DNA of 64,000 bases from Sipunculus nudus (Eukaryota; Annelida; Sipuncula; Golfingiida; Sipunculidae). This document shows, one piece after another, positions 48,140-61,025 of this stretch. How positions within the stretch are numbered: position 1 is the stretch's first letter; every line of letters begins with the position of its first letter. A model generated the notes under the pieces. The model saw nothing but the letters and a program-made list of their open reading frames with translations, ran no database searches and was not told where the DNA came from. The stretch lies in contig CM049310.1 of the NCBI GenBank assembly GCA_026874595.1, positions 79,167,056-79,231,055 on the forward strand, given 5' to 3'. The position numbers and the translations under genes were made by a program.

Positions 48140-49115
48140 CAAACAGTCCCGAGACCCATGCATAACTCAAATGTAGGTATTTTCTCTGACATGCATTCAC
48201 CTAGCTCCAAGGAAAACTTGCATATGATTTGAAGGCTAAAGTATTATGATTTACTAAGATATCTGCAGAAAAGTGAAAAGACCATTTTGGAGCGCAGATA
48301 GTTGTTTAACAGAAGTGGTGCCACCTGCAGGTGATCGTCACATTTCAGTCACGTGCTGAGTAAGTCTGTAACTTTTTAAAAAGAAAGCAGCACGGGTCTC
48401 AGAGATATTTGGTAAAATAATGGGGCCATGGGGTGGGACGGACGGGCGGACGGACAGCAAGACGGTCGGGGACCATTTTAGAGCCCCCCCCCATCCTACG
48501 GCGGGGGATTAACATTATCATGTTTCCCCTTAGAAAGGAACCACCAACATCTGAACAGCAAAGTACGAAAAATGTTGACCTCTGACCTTGAACTTTGACC
48601 TCTGACCCGAAAATCTAGATATCACATATCAATCACATGATCAACGTGTATGCACAAGTTGGTGTTAAAACTGCAGCCGTTTTTAAGATATATGATAACA
48701 GCTTTCACAGCATAAATGGAAACATGTTAAATCAAGAATTTTTGCCACCAGCAAAATTTGAAAGTCCCGTGAAAAAAGAAATCCAATTCAACCAACATTA
48801 ATTAATGATCCTTATGTTAAAGGAATCGTTGTATGTGATTTGAAGGATCAGGTGTTCTTATTAATTCATTTATAAGTTTATAAGTAAAAAAGTGGAAATG
48901 ACCCTTTCGGATTGTGGAAAGTAGCGTAACAGTAGGTGGCGCCTTCTGCAGATCATAACCACATGTCAGTCAAATGAATAATATGTGTGTAAAATGTTGT
49001 GAAGAAAGCTGCAGGAGATTTGGAGATATTTTTAGAGAAGGGGGGCGGGACGGACGGACCGTCGGAAAGACGCGGACCAATTTACTAGTCCTTCTCCTAC
49101 GGCGGGGGACTAATA
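48140..49115 (+). repeat. Two dispersed-repeat copies ending GGACGGACGG...CTACGGCGGGGG
   Basis: Copy 1 (about 48140-48511) and copy 2 (about 48530-49112) both run AGCGTAACAG/AGTTGTTTAACAG, GGTGGCGCC/GGTGCCACC, TCTGCAG, GTCA, GGAGATATTT, then GGGACGGACGGAC and CCTACGGCGGGGGA-TAA. Copy 2 also has a GACCTCTGACCTTGAACTTT block. Non-coding and same orientation. Confidence 0.65.
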
Positions 49116-49459
49116 AATGAAAAGAAACAACGTATGAGGGGGTAATCTGAAAATGTAAGGTGCAGGTTGAAATCAACTCAGGTTACTCCCGTAATCTTAA
49201 GTGGGGGAAAGCTGATATCGCTACACCTGTATTGCTCGGAGTGGTGAGAACGATCGCAGTTGGTGACGATCGATTCTAAGACCAGACGACACTGTGATCG
49301 CTTTGTCAACCAAGCGTCGCCGAAAATAGGACTTTCAGGCATATTGTTAATTCTTAAACCAGAGGAGGGGATATTCTCTCGGAAGGAAGTCGCGCTTGCA
49401 GTGCTGATTTTTTTCTCTCCAGATTTAATCTTCAAGGTTACCTCAAGGTTTTTTCGTGG

Positions 49460-49518
49460 ATGGTTACCAAGCGGTAACTAAGATGACAGTTGTGGTGCTC
49501 CTACCTAACAGGTGTTGA
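49460..49518 (+). promoter_or_regulatory. Two short upstream ORFs before the signal-peptide start
   Basis: ATG GTT ACC AAG CGG TAA (49460-49477) and a 12-codon ORF, MTVVVLLPNRC (49483-49518), both precede the ATG at 49521. The second stops two bases before the main start. If both lie in the mature 5' UTR they could throttle translation. The transcription start is not known, so this is inference. Confidence 0.35.
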
Positions 49519-49520
49519 AG

Positions 49521-49560
49521 ATGATATTTACCTTATTTGTGTGTCTTTTGGCGATTCCAG
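49521..49560 (+). CDS. First coding exon of a secreted/membrane protein (signal peptide)
   Basis: ATG at 49521 has A at -3. It is followed by 12 mostly hydrophobic codons, MIFTLFVCLLAIP, and one extra base, ending at CCAG|GTAGGT, a good donor. This is the usual form of a signal-peptide exon ending in phase 1. The next matching acceptor is CAG|CT at 63924, where only the phase-compatible frame is open. Joined, the hydrophobic stretch extends through AVVGTA with a likely cleavage before GCHYDY. The frame continues to a stop soon after 49560 if unspliced, so splicing is required. I do not recognise the protein family. Further exons between the two are possible but I found none. Confidence 0.6.
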
Positions 49561-52080
49561 GTAGGTTTTCTAGTTCATCTTCTCACTGGGCATTAAATGG
49601 CACGGAGTACTGAAAATAGGAGACAGCTGAATTATTTTTAAAAAATCACTTGAACAATTCCTCACTGGCAATAAGATATTCCCTTTTATACTGTTAGATG
49701 TTTTTAATCTTACTTTCTTTCCTTTGTTAATAATGGTAAATTCAATTTTTTTTTATATATCCGTGAATTATCTATTAGCCTTGGTTTAGTCTGTAACTTG
49801 ATATATTCTCAATAAAACTGGCTAAAATACAATGTAATACGGGAAGTTTGCTTGTTCTAATATTCGTCAGTCAAGGTTTGCATTTGATATTGTCATTTAG
49901 AATTAAGGACATCATGTCCAGAATTTAGCAAGAAATAATCGTACCCATAAAGGTAATCGCTTATTTGAGAAAATCATATCTTTTTTTACCGTAATTATGA
50001 CCTTTTTTCTTTAGCATCGACAAAGCTGACATCGTCTTGAAATATATTAATATACTGTGTAATATTTAAAACAGTGTAATTACACACCCTAATCAAATAC
50101 TTAGTCCGGTTAATCAGTTTCTAATGAATTGTTCGTAAAAATGAAAGAGAAAAAAATACGTCCTTAATGTTGCAACATTAGTTAGGGAAATTTAGGAATT
50201 AAGAAAGACAAAGAATTATACAAATAAGTAAATTTACAGACTGTCGGTGGCTTGGTCTAACTTTTAAATTGACCATGAAAACACGTGGATAATCTCCCTC
50301 ATTCAATAAACACGTGCTACACAGTTACTTATTCCCGCCTTAAATGTCTATTTGTGACAACCCGATCGGTCATACCTTGAGCAGTTAGGAAAGTAACAAA
50401 ACAAAGTACATATTAAAAAAGAACTAGTCTTTAGAAAAAAGGTTAGAAATCTAATATGTTATGTAGCAATTCTTGGCGTGAAACTGTTTACCAATCCAAT
50501 AAAAGACATTTTATCACCAACTGCGTTTGCACTTAAGATTTTTGAATTTCATAAGTTTCTGCAATCGCGCCTAAAGTAAAAGGGCAAGATAAAGTTAATG
50601 CCCATATTTTGGTTTCATGGAAAAAAATCCACTGAAACACATGAAGGATTATTGAGTTTGTAATTATGAGCAGGAATCAATGGTCAATGTCGAATAAATG
50701 TGCCTTCTAACTGAAAATTTACAAAGTCAGTTTAGCTGGCTTCTGTAATTTCCTTTATTTCATTAAGTATTACTGGTCATGTAGAAAGGATAGAAAATAC
50801 ATGTAAACAAAAATCATTTAGACCACACTCTGGGAATAAAAACATATGGTCCGAACGAGATTTTTTTTATGTAAGTATTGTAAGTATTTCTGTTTCAGAC
50901 GAGAGTAATATGCTAGCTTGCCTAAAATATACAAAAAATATATGCTTCCACTCTTGAAATGGTGTATATGCTTAAAACTGAATTTTGTTCATTTTCTCAA
51001 TATTTAAGAATTCCTTTAAGGAATTTGTGTAAAGGCACAACGTTCAAAGGACCTGATTTTATTTGCCGATTTTGATTGACGTACAACAAAAATGTGTATT
51101 TTTACCCTATCGTACGAATAAAAAGTTTAACGAATTTTGAACGACACAGCAGGAAATATCGGCCCAATATGAATAAGGGAAAGACGTCTGTCGGATATAC
51201 CTGTCATCTTGCGGTCGCCTTTTTTGTGGCCATGAGATCACGCAAAACACGGACGTGGAGGTTAGCAGTTGCGCTAGGACGGTGATCGCCACGAAAAGAG
51301 AAAATAACTCGGGGCAATTAGCAGGGAAAGTGGGGTATCTCCCAAATGGCCAATTTATAAGTTCAGATATCGATAAATGTCTCACGGCAAATTAATGATC
51401 GGCTTGATATGAACCCGAACTAAGTCAGACATGTATGGATGATTATTGATTTTTTTGTTTAACACAAGTTACAGCCGTTAGTAAAAGAAGTATATATATC
51501 ACAAACGTGAAGTTGTTAAGACTTAAGCCAACGGTGTAACAAAATGTTTGATGATTATAAAAAATTTTACAATCTTACGCTGTTTCCACGAAAATCGTTT
51601 TAACATGCGGGTGAACTAGGACAAATTTCATCACTTAAACATTAACGTTTTTTAACCGAAATCGAAGTCCACATGTGGGCAATTAAAGAATGTGCCGCAC
51701 TCATCAGTAGCAGCTGTTAGCAAAGGTTGTTGTCCACATATAGACGAGTGTAAAAAATTAGGTTCTAACGATTTACATTTTAGCAAATATCTTTACCAAC
51801 ATACGGATAACGTGATAATCAAAATGCACACAAGCGTCGGAGTTCACAGTGGTCTTTACAGTGGCAAAATTTACAACTGATTTAAAGATTTTTTAAAGGA
51901 TAGGTCCATGGCCTGTTGGTGGCACTGTCTATTGAATGAGGATGAAGATATCCATATGATAAGAATGATATGTTTTTATAAAGCCTTCTAGATTTCAGGT
52001 TTTATATGCACGAGGTTAGGAATTATCCAGAAGTCGTAACCTGTCGTTAAGACATAAGAGCGAATCTCTGAGGTTCTATA
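49561..52080 (+). other. First part of the second gene's large intron
   Basis: If 49521-49560 splices to 63924, this is intronic. Short ORFs only (for example 51107-51385 minus, 92 aa) and no family recognised. Confidence 0.4.
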
Positions 52081-52084
52081 ACGA

Positions 52085-52155
52085 GATTACACCATTTTGC
52101 CATTTAAGCACCGGCGAGGTTCGAACCAGGGCCTTCAGCTCCGAAGTGGGAAATG
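52085..52155 (-). mobile_element. tRNA-like SINE fragment
   Basis: On the minus strand, CCCACTTCGGAGCTGAAGGC followed by CCTGGTTCGAACCTCG resembles the anticodon-arm to T-arm half of an Arg(TCG)-type tRNA, with a good B box (GGTTCGAACC). The A-box half is absent, so this looks like a truncated SINE head and not a working tRNA gene. Confidence 0.4.
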
Positions 52156-52235
52156 GAATTGATGTAGATACACGACAATACTCTAAATAAATATTTATTT
52201 CAATATATATGAAAAATAATATATCTCTAAAAAAT

Positions 52236-52257
52236 CACACACACACACACACACACC
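52236..52257. repeat. (CA)11 microsatellite
   Basis: Uninterrupted CA run. Confidence 0.95.
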
Positions 52258-53082
52258 CTATAGGCATATATCGATAAATATATGGCCTATATTTCACTAT
52301 TGGGAATATACATTAAGAACCAACAATGACAAAGTCGTATGACAGTCACAAGAAGGCTATTTTTCTAAATGTAACTGGTCCATCTTTATGGACACACGTG
52401 GACGCAAAAAACGATGTTAATAACCCTACTGTCGGTCAAAAAACAAAATCTTAACAATATAATTCAATCAGACCATTAATAGAAAAGGTATTTAAAGGCA
52501 TGTAACAAAATGATGTTATGAACATCCAAACGTACAGAAGTCATATGAAGTCAAATACAACCCTTGTCTAAACGACTATTTCAAATAAGTCTAATTCATA
52601 TATGATTGTCTGAATGCAGAATGAAAATATATTCTGAACACCTCTGATTATGTATGCGTGTAATGTAACGAAACTAGCTTGACCTGACCATTTGGTAATC
52701 TATGCTTAAGTTTTCAAGGATGTGGGCGTAGTCACAAAAAAGCGTTATTCCGCTTAAACCTTTGTTGATACACGTCCCTTTGCCATCAAACTCTCTCGCA
52801 AACAGATTTTCATCTGGATAGTGTTCTCGGAGTACTTTCGTGTTTCCATCCCCGCACCCTTATCGATCCCCGACAAGTTTATTTCCCGAAGTTTCTGGAA
52901 ACCGCTCATGGGCGCTGCCAATTTCCATACAATCTAAAATCCGGATGCTACATGGTCGCATGTCTAAATTAAAGGTAGAAGGCTAGTTTATAAAATGTTC
53001 ACTTTGGAGGTGTGTCGTATTTTTTCAGTGGGCGTTTATATATTTCCAAAGTTACCATGTGCTTGGTCACCGTTTATTAATA

Positions 53083-54072
53083 ACAAGTGACCCATGGGTC
53101 ATGACGCTCAGCTGCAAAGAAAGATTTTCACAAAAGGAATTTTATCATCTGAATGCCAAATTTTGTAGGTGGTGTCCCCATTCAACTAAAGCATAGCTTA
53201 AAGGATATGGGTAACAGAGACCTAAGTTCAGGTTTCCAAAGAGATTTGTCATGGACCTCCCTGGATGTCAAGTAAGAAGGTTCCAAGTGCAATAGTAACG
53301 ATTTGTGCCATGTTAACGGACGACCGCTTCCTTGAAAGTCTGTACAATAAAAGTTTAGAGAAAATGCGTAGAATTTGAAAAATTTGCAGTTGGCGCCACC
53401 AGTCTGCAGGAATTGATGAAACACTTCATGATGAATGTGCTTGCTAAGAATCATGGTAATGAATGCATTATTTATCAAGAAACTGAAGGTTTTGTATTAA
53501 ATATTTAATTACACTGAGGGGTACTTACAAGCCCTATAGCTCAAAGGATATAAGCAACAGAGACCTTATTTCAGGTTTCAAAGGAGACTTTTTATAGACC
53601 TCCCTGGATTTTAATTAGGGAATTTTAGGTTGAATGGTAACGATTTGTTCCCTAGCTGTTAACGGACAACTGCATCTTTGAAGGTCTAAAAAAAGCGTAA
53701 AAATTCGTTAAAAAAAATCCAGGCGGCGCCACCAGTCTGCAGAAACTGATGAAACACTCCATGATGAATATGCATGCAAAGAATCATGGTGACCAATGCG
53801 TTAGTTGTTCCAATACTAGGGCTTTTGTATCAAAATTTTTAATTATTCTTGGGTGAATTTTTGAGCCCCATAGCTCGGAGGATATGGGTAACAGAGACCT
53901 AATTTCAGTTTCCATGGAGATTTTTCATGGAACTCCCTGGAAGTTAGAAGATTACAGGTCCAGCGGTTACGATTTGTATTTGGTTAACAGACAGACAGAC
54001 GGGAAAACTGACAGACGGACGACGGACAAAAAGTGATCGCTATAGCTCAGATGACTAACAGTCAGCTGAGCC
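53083..54072 (+). mobile_element. CTCAGCTGAGC-family element with satellite core (copy A3)
   Basis: Left ACAAGTGACCCATGGGTCAT (palindrome 53088-53101) and GCTCAGCTG. About two and a half satellite units follow. Right end GACGGACGACGGACAAAAAG, then CTCAGATGACTAACAGTCAG and CTGAGCC. A shorter version of 26261-30259 with the same two ends. Confidence 0.78.
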
Positions 54073-54854
54073 AAAAAATCAGAATACAATAATAGTTCTA
54101 TTACTTATATTGAAAATCTGTTCAGTGGCAAATTAAAATATAACAAACATGATTGAATATTGATTGCTCTTCTCTTTATATATTGTTAAGCGTATTTACA
54201 GATTGTCAACATAATTATCTTACCTTGAACTCGACTATTATATAAAGATAATCAATAGAAATCAACAATCAAGGTACCCCGGCCATGAAAAGGTAACATT
54301 TATTCTAAATCGGGATGCAAACAGATTACATCCCGGAAGAGGAACTTAAGTGCCACTAGGGGGATGAATTGCTTATTAAACCCGCATGACCGGGACGCCA
54401 AATACGGGGCAATCAGAAGTGTTATTCTTTATATTCGTCTCTCAGCAGCCATAGTAGCGGCGTCAATCATCGGATAAAAAATCAATCCATTTAATATCGA
54501 CCATAATGGCTTCGATGGTTCTCAAATTTGCATAGCCATCCGCGTGTTTATTATTTAAATATTTGCGGGGCTGTCCATGTGATATGTAGATCACTTGTAT
54601 ATCGAGCACAATTGTTCATAACAACCCCCGTCACCCGTCTGTTAAGATCACTATAATAAGTTTTTTTGTTTCCTTCTGTACTTGTTTAAACAGGTAGGGT
54701 GATTTCATAACGGAACACCCGGGGGGCTGAGGGGTTTCAGACAATTTTTTGGGGCCTGGAATCCCCCCCCCCCCCCCAAACCCCATCTTTGCGGTTTGGA
54801 CTGCCCCCTCCTTCCCAACCCTTTCCGGGCCCATTGACCTCATTTAGTCTTAGT

Positions 54855-54856
<2 letters not shown>

Positions 54857-54905
<49 letters not shown>
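54857..54905. repeat. (TA)24 microsatellite
   Basis: Uninterrupted TA run. Confidence 0.97.
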
Positions 54906-54908
<3 letters not shown>

Positions 54909-55544
54909 AAAGTATTTATTGTGTTTATTGTATTACAATGTCGTTTATTTTAACTTAACATGCAGGGAGACTATAGGCGAACTCGTTTGAATTGAATTGG
55001 GAGAAAATATGTATAAACTTTATAAATGTTGTTCAGGGAAACATAATTTGTGATTTACAAGCTTAGGTTGCTTAGGTTACTGCTTACGTGTCTGCATGCC
55101 ACAAGGTCAGACGGGCTATATATTATTCAATATAAGTTTTATTTTAGATGGCAGGGAGGGTATTTTAAAAAGGTGTAGACCTACTTAACTTTCCGCATAC
55201 ATTGGACCAATGAGATGTGCAACAAAACCATTTTTTTAATTTCCAATTAGAGATAGTTTTAGCCCGGATTTTAAATTCGCATACATTTTCATGTCCAAAT
55301 AATCTATGTTATAAGGTGCCAGCAATGCCACCGAAAATAGCATGTGAAGCAGTGAAGAAAGATATAGAGCCAAATTCATAATTTACTGGCCAGATTCATA
55401 ATATACCGGTAAACTACATTTAAACACAAATGATTAAACTTTTATTATAATTGCTGGTTGAATCAATTAATTAACATAAATTATGGCGAATATCCAAATA
55501 TATATACTCTAGGGATCAATCAATCATATAAAATGTACGCTCAT

Positions 55545-56000
55545 CCCGCAGCAGTTACACACTGCGGTCATCCAAGAAATCCTTTCGTGTAACCGCTGCA
55601 TTGTATGGCAAGGATCTCTTGGCATAAAGACCAGGGATCGCACAGAGCACAGAATTGTAATCAGACAGCTAAATGCATGGTAATGCATTGTGTATCCAGA
55701 CAAAATTTTAAACATGCGACACCCGCTCTCGTTGGTGTGATTACAGCCGGACACAAGCTCTCATTGGTTTGATTTTTGGCTCTATGCCAGAACAGGTGTT
55801 AATTATCAGACCAACGAGAGCGAGTGTCGCAGGTTAAAATTTTTACTGGATACATAATGCAATACCAGACATTCAAAGGTCTGATTACTATTCTGTGCTC
55901 TGTGCACACCCTGGTGTTCATGCCCAGAGAACCTTGCAATACAAAGCAGCGGTTAAAAGAAAGGATGTCTTGGATGACTGCAATGAATAACCGCTGCGGT
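55545..56000. repeat. Long imperfect inverted repeat (foldback)
   Basis: Arms 55545-55742 and about 55806-56000 are reverse complements at roughly 80% by eye, separated by about 63 bp. Shared blocks include CTGTGCTCTGTGC, CCAACGAGAGCG and TTGGATGAC. The arms are open in the corresponding frame on opposite strands (55524-55754 minus, 55824-56018 plus), with similar peptides around LITILCSV. Confidence 0.8.
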
Positions 56001-56219
56001 AGCAGCGCAATAAAATGATGACTAAACGGATTTTAATTGAGTGGTTCTTTGCCAGGGCTGCACCAATAAGTATATTAGCCCTCGGCTGGAGTCAAGCTAA
56101 GCTTATTCTGAATTTAACTGGAGATATCCCCATGGTTCTTTTAATCTATTCTGGCAATAAATCTACCAGATCACAGAAAAGTAAGTCTTGTTTTTCACAC
56201 TGTTTACATGTCTAACAGA

Positions 56220-59200
56220 TTTATGAGTCTAGACATAACATCAAACAACACTATACCAAGACAAAAACGCCCCGAGTTAATTTCTTATGAAGGCTGTAAG
56301 TTAGTTGAAAAAGAACATGGAAATTCAAGGAAATGAAAACGACAGTTTCATACATTTAACTTGAAGCGATATGGTTTACTGCTTTCGTAAATCAACACTC
56401 ATTCCTTTGAAGGGCTGGTCTAATGATTCCTGATGAAAGAAAGGTCGCGCAGTGCATCATTCGTGCAATTATTCAATGGCCACTTTCCAAACAGCCCCTG
56501 TCGCTGCCAGGCGGGGATCAAAGACCCGAGGCGGGGAAATTCATGATGCCCGACCAACTTTTTCACGCGTGACTGGGAACGTCAAGTGATATTTTTAAGT
56601 AAGCAGACCAAAATTTGAAAGCTCCACAATGTTGACAAGTTCGTTTTACCAGTACATGTTGAGTCAATCAAGCCCAAAGGCATTTACCTGCCAAGGGGAA
56701 TTTGATGTTCTCCAACCCTTCTGGGTTCACATGTCGGAAAATGGTCACCTTTATTCTTGGCACTCTACGCAAGCAAAACATGGTTTACCTTCGCATATTG
56801 GACGAAACTATGTCACGAAAGGTGTAATTTCTACTAGGTGTTCAGTCCTTCTTTCCCCGTATGTTCGTCTAAGCCTCTCTACCCAAAGATAACCACAGAG
56901 GTAAATTGAAAATTTAATATGGAATTTAATGAACTATTGGCCGTGAGATTTGGAAAAATAAAAAAAAAAAAAAACTCCACAAAGACAAAACAAAGGCCCA
57001 ACTACCCGGACCCGCACCATTAAATTATTCTCTGGTACGTTCAGTCCAGCATAACGTTTTGTGGAAATCGGTATAAGTAGTCTGCGTAGTCGTAATGATG
57101 ACAAACAAAACCTCAAACCAACAAACAAACAAATAATGAGACACGGGAGAAAACATAATCGTCTTGTTTGAGGAAAAAAACCCAAAAAAAACAGTTGATC
57201 AAGACCCAGGTGTAGATCACGTTAGTCTGTTCGTATGTCTTAGTTACTGTAAAAAGGGACCCCTTACTTTTAAGTGCTGCTAATAAACCTTCAACAAGTG
57301 CTGCTAATTAACCTTTTCCATTCGCACTGCGCCCTTGGCGTATTGCTCGTTTGTTATGTGCGGATAGGTATCGTAGGATTTGACATGAGAAATCAGACTG
57401 ACATTTGAAGATAATACGGTTTTGATAATTTTATAATAAATGAAAAATTTGACCTATATTTTCCATATGATGGATCCGTATACTCATTCTCAATCGCCGC
57501 TAACAGGTATCGCTAGTGTGGAGGAAACGGTCTTTTGTATGAGGAAGGAGATAACCTTTCAAAACAGATGTGATGTGTAATGACTAGGACTGCTCAAGTG
57601 ACCTTCACCTCTGAAATCAGGAAATTTGATTATCCCGGCATAGGGCCAGCGTAATTCACTGGTACTAGGGCCGCCTTTGTACTAGCCAACAGTACTCACC
57701 TGTGATCCAACCATCAATTAAGTTTGATCAGTATACTGGCGGAGGTATATTGTGGTTTCATACTACTGTTCTGTTATTTTTTTCACTCATTGATAATAAC
57801 TGAGTGTGGTTCATACTTTATTCATCGTTTCCCTTGATATTATTACTAGAGAGGTATAACGTTGCCTGCTGCAAATATTGAAATAGAATATTGCCTCATC
57901 TGAACAATATTCTTTTTTCATCCAACGGACCGAGGCACCTCAGTTTATTTTAATGCTCAGATATGGCTATAGCGTTTGTACCTTGATTTTATTACTCGAT
58001 GTGAAGTCAATATTGTATTACCCTGAAAGCCGACTTATCCTGGTGGCGCAGCATTTAAACGCATGCCGTAGTCCGTGATTCCTCATAAAACGCAGGTTTT
58101 TAATGATCGGTTTATGTACCCAAGTTATGGTTGGTTCTGACAGATTGAAGATTCTCACAGCGTGCGTGGTTGTGGCTTTTTTACTCATCGATTCTTGTTA
58201 CCTACTTATTGAATGTCACCATTGAGAGATCACATTGCCGGGTAAGGTTTACTCTTAGGTTTTAACATTCCAGCAAGAAAAACTGTCATAATAAGTCATT
58301 TTTGATACCGATGATAGATAAAAAGGATGTTTATTCATAGGTGTTATATTTTGCGTAAGTGTGTGTATAATATTGAACAAGATCAGCAAGACAACTTAGC
58401 AAGAACACTTGCTGCCTGAATCTGTCTGAGAGAGCGCCTGTGTTTCTAAAATTCATATCGATAGGCACATAGCCAAATAATTTGTGAAATCTCCATATAT
58501 CGCGAATGATTAAGCCAACCCCGTAGGAAGGGGAGCTTATAGTGGTTGATGAGTACATTTCTGTATCAATATTTGGGTCAAAATGTTTTTGATGGTTTTC
58601 ACTCCTGAGGACCGAAAGAAGTTAATCTACAAACAAGTGTTTGTTACGCTTCTGAGTAAACACAGTTCGCATGTGTCAGTTTACCATAACAATACTGCGT
58701 GACCAAGGATCCGACCTTCTCCAAAAAAGGAGGAGAGACACAGAAGAAACACTGATTAGAAGCTTGAGAAAAGTATAGCTGCGCGTTACGACCAACAGCT
58801 TGAATACGCGCTATGCTTTTTTTTGCGCCACTGTGCGCGCCCGGTGCAAGTCTATTTTTAGATATTTCAAGAAGTTCCAATTAATAAATCTATTAACTTG
58901 TGTAAAGGAGTAAGCAAACGGCTGTAGAACAAATTATTGGCAGAAACAATAACAGTTCAAAGAGAAAACACTATTCTTCATGTATAATTATTTATACCTA
59001 GTGTATGGATATAGGTTCCTTTAATAGTCATGGAATATGCGATGAAACATTTAAAAAATAATAATAATAATATCCTTCTTCTGCCACAGGTCGTCTCTAC
59101 TCAAACCTTTGTAAAAACTTTCACCATCCAGAAAATAAAGCCTTCTGCTTAAATTGCACACACGCGTGCTAACTTAATAATACTTATTTAATTCTTTATC

Positions 59201-59440
59201 ACAAGAGCCTTCATTATAGCATATAAGTAACCTTGAAATAATTAAATAGCTTATTTATCCTCGTTTCCCTATATTTATAAGAATAAATATACCTGTACCT
59301 AAGTGGTAAACATACTCCGGCCTAACTACAAGCCGGATCATGGCTATGATAACAATGACGTTATGTCACAATAGGTCAACGAAGGGGAACATCGAGGGAG
59401 CGGAACATGACCTTTTTTATAACAGCAGGTTCAACGCAGA
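56220..59440 (+). other. Intronic/intergenic, no gene seen
   Basis: An 87-aa frame (56629-56892 plus) and an 83-aa frame (56934-57185 minus) have no recognised motif. A GGTGGCGCAGCATTTAAACG stretch at about 58042 is weakly A-box-like, without a B box. Confidence 0.35.
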
Positions 59441-59445
59441 GGGAG

Positions 59446-59843
59446 GTCAGGCCTGCCAAAGGTTAATGACCGAAAAAAAGAGTAAATGCTCCCGAAAAAA
59501 GAGTAGACTTTTTCGAAATAAAGAGTGAAAAAAAGAGTAAATTTAGCGTCAATTCCGGATTTTTCTTCACAGACTGAATAAAGATGTGCTTCACATACCA
59601 CAATTTGTGGATATATATCGGTCCCAAAGTAGGACACATACATGGTGCACCTCCCCCTGTATTTAAGATATGAGCATTTTCTACATGTTGTGACACATGC
59701 TGCACATTTGCACACAAAAAAATTGCGAAAAAGAGGAAAAAAAGAGTGTTGCTGAAAAAAAAGAATAATTTAGTGTCATTTTTAAGAAAATCCGTAAAAA
59801 AAGAGTGACTCTTTTAGAAAAGACTGATTTGGCAGGTCTGGAG
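59446..59843. mobile_element. A-rich element bounded by CCTGCCAAA / TTTGGCAGG
   Basis: Short terminal inverted repeat (CAGGCCTGCCAAA against the complement of TTTGGCAGGTCTG). The plus strand carries at least seven AAAAAAAGAGT-like blocks. Two direct copies of AAAAAGA(G)TAAATTTAG-GTCA sit in the left and right halves. Non-coding. Confidence 0.55.
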
Positions 59844-60639
59844 GTTTCTGCTTGTTGCAAAGGATCAGTGGGAAAGTGCGATACGTTACAACCGGAGGTG
59901 AGACGCCTGATACCGATTTTGATATATTGGCGGATGAAACTTAGCCCCGTATTGACTAACATCAATATGTTATGCTTCAGGATCCTCAAGTTTCTGTAAA
60001 CACTCTTGTCTAAACATGGCGCCTGGTTTTGGTTGAAACATCGATATCAAATATTGGGAAATGTTTTCTATGGTGCAGACGTGAAACAGAATATTTACAT
60101 TAGAGTAGTTAGTATTCCGCCCTGTGTACACTTTCTCATTGAAAAATGACTACAACGATTCGCGGTTATTTTTTTCTCTCTAATTTCCTACGTTTGTTCC
60201 TGCTATAGTCTGTCCCACTTGGAAACCCATTCCTGTTTTGAAGATTTTTACTCACAAAATCTATTTATTTAAAAAAAAAATACCTGTTTGCAAAAAAAAA
60301 AACAAAAAAAAAACATGTTCCCCGACAAGTATGTATAGGGAAACCAGTGCCATACTATACAAAATAATATGAGCGAAATAATTAATGCAATATCCGAAAA
60401 AAAAACAGTCTAAACATTGATTGAAATGACAGGGTGTATGACACCTATTTTGGGTTATGGCAGTACTGGGTATAGTACATAATATGAAATACAAACGTTT
60501 CTTTCTCTGTTGCCACACTACTCATAATGTTCTGCTGATGTACTTACTGAACGAAAATATTAGCATTTCATGAATTCCCCCCCCCCCCCCAAAAAAAAAA
60601 AAAACAGCCGCCCGTTGGGGGTAGACTATATACTAGGGG

Positions 60640-61025
60640 TCGGAATCAGTTTAAATATCTTATTCGATGACTGAAAAAAATACACGGCCGATGATCGATT
60701 ATTAATCGAATATTTTATGTTCCATCTATATTGCCGTGAAATATGCTGTGTAAAGAATTATACCTAAAATATTAACATAAAGATCAAGATGACGGCCAGA
60801 TTAACTTAAACACAAAGTTAACTTTTAATGCTGTTCGCTGTTTTGTGTCCCACATTTTTATGTCTCTGATAAAACATAAGACTATTTTACCGGATAATAT
60901 GACTTCTTTTGATGCGCATACATAATCGTTTATAATATATTATTCAGAAATGTAATCGATTTAGTCGATGATGAAAGAAAACAACTAATCATCAATATGA
61001 TCGATTAATTGGTACACCACAAATA
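60640..61025. mobile_element. Possible hAT-like short element
   Basis: Begins TAGGGGTCGGAATCAG and ends ATCGATTAATTGGTACACCA, with internal TCGATTATTAATCGA and AATCGATTTAGTCGATGA blocks that recall hAT subterminal motifs. The inverted repeat is weak and no 8-bp duplication was confirmed. Confidence 0.3.

Noticed and set aside
49260-49481. 73-aa ORF upstream of the signal-peptide exon
   Set aside because: Different frame, no motif, and it overlaps the likely promoter/5' UTR.
58039-58110. tRNA-like A-box (GGTGGCGCAGCATTTAAACG)
   Set aside because: No B box and no cloverleaf pairing visible.
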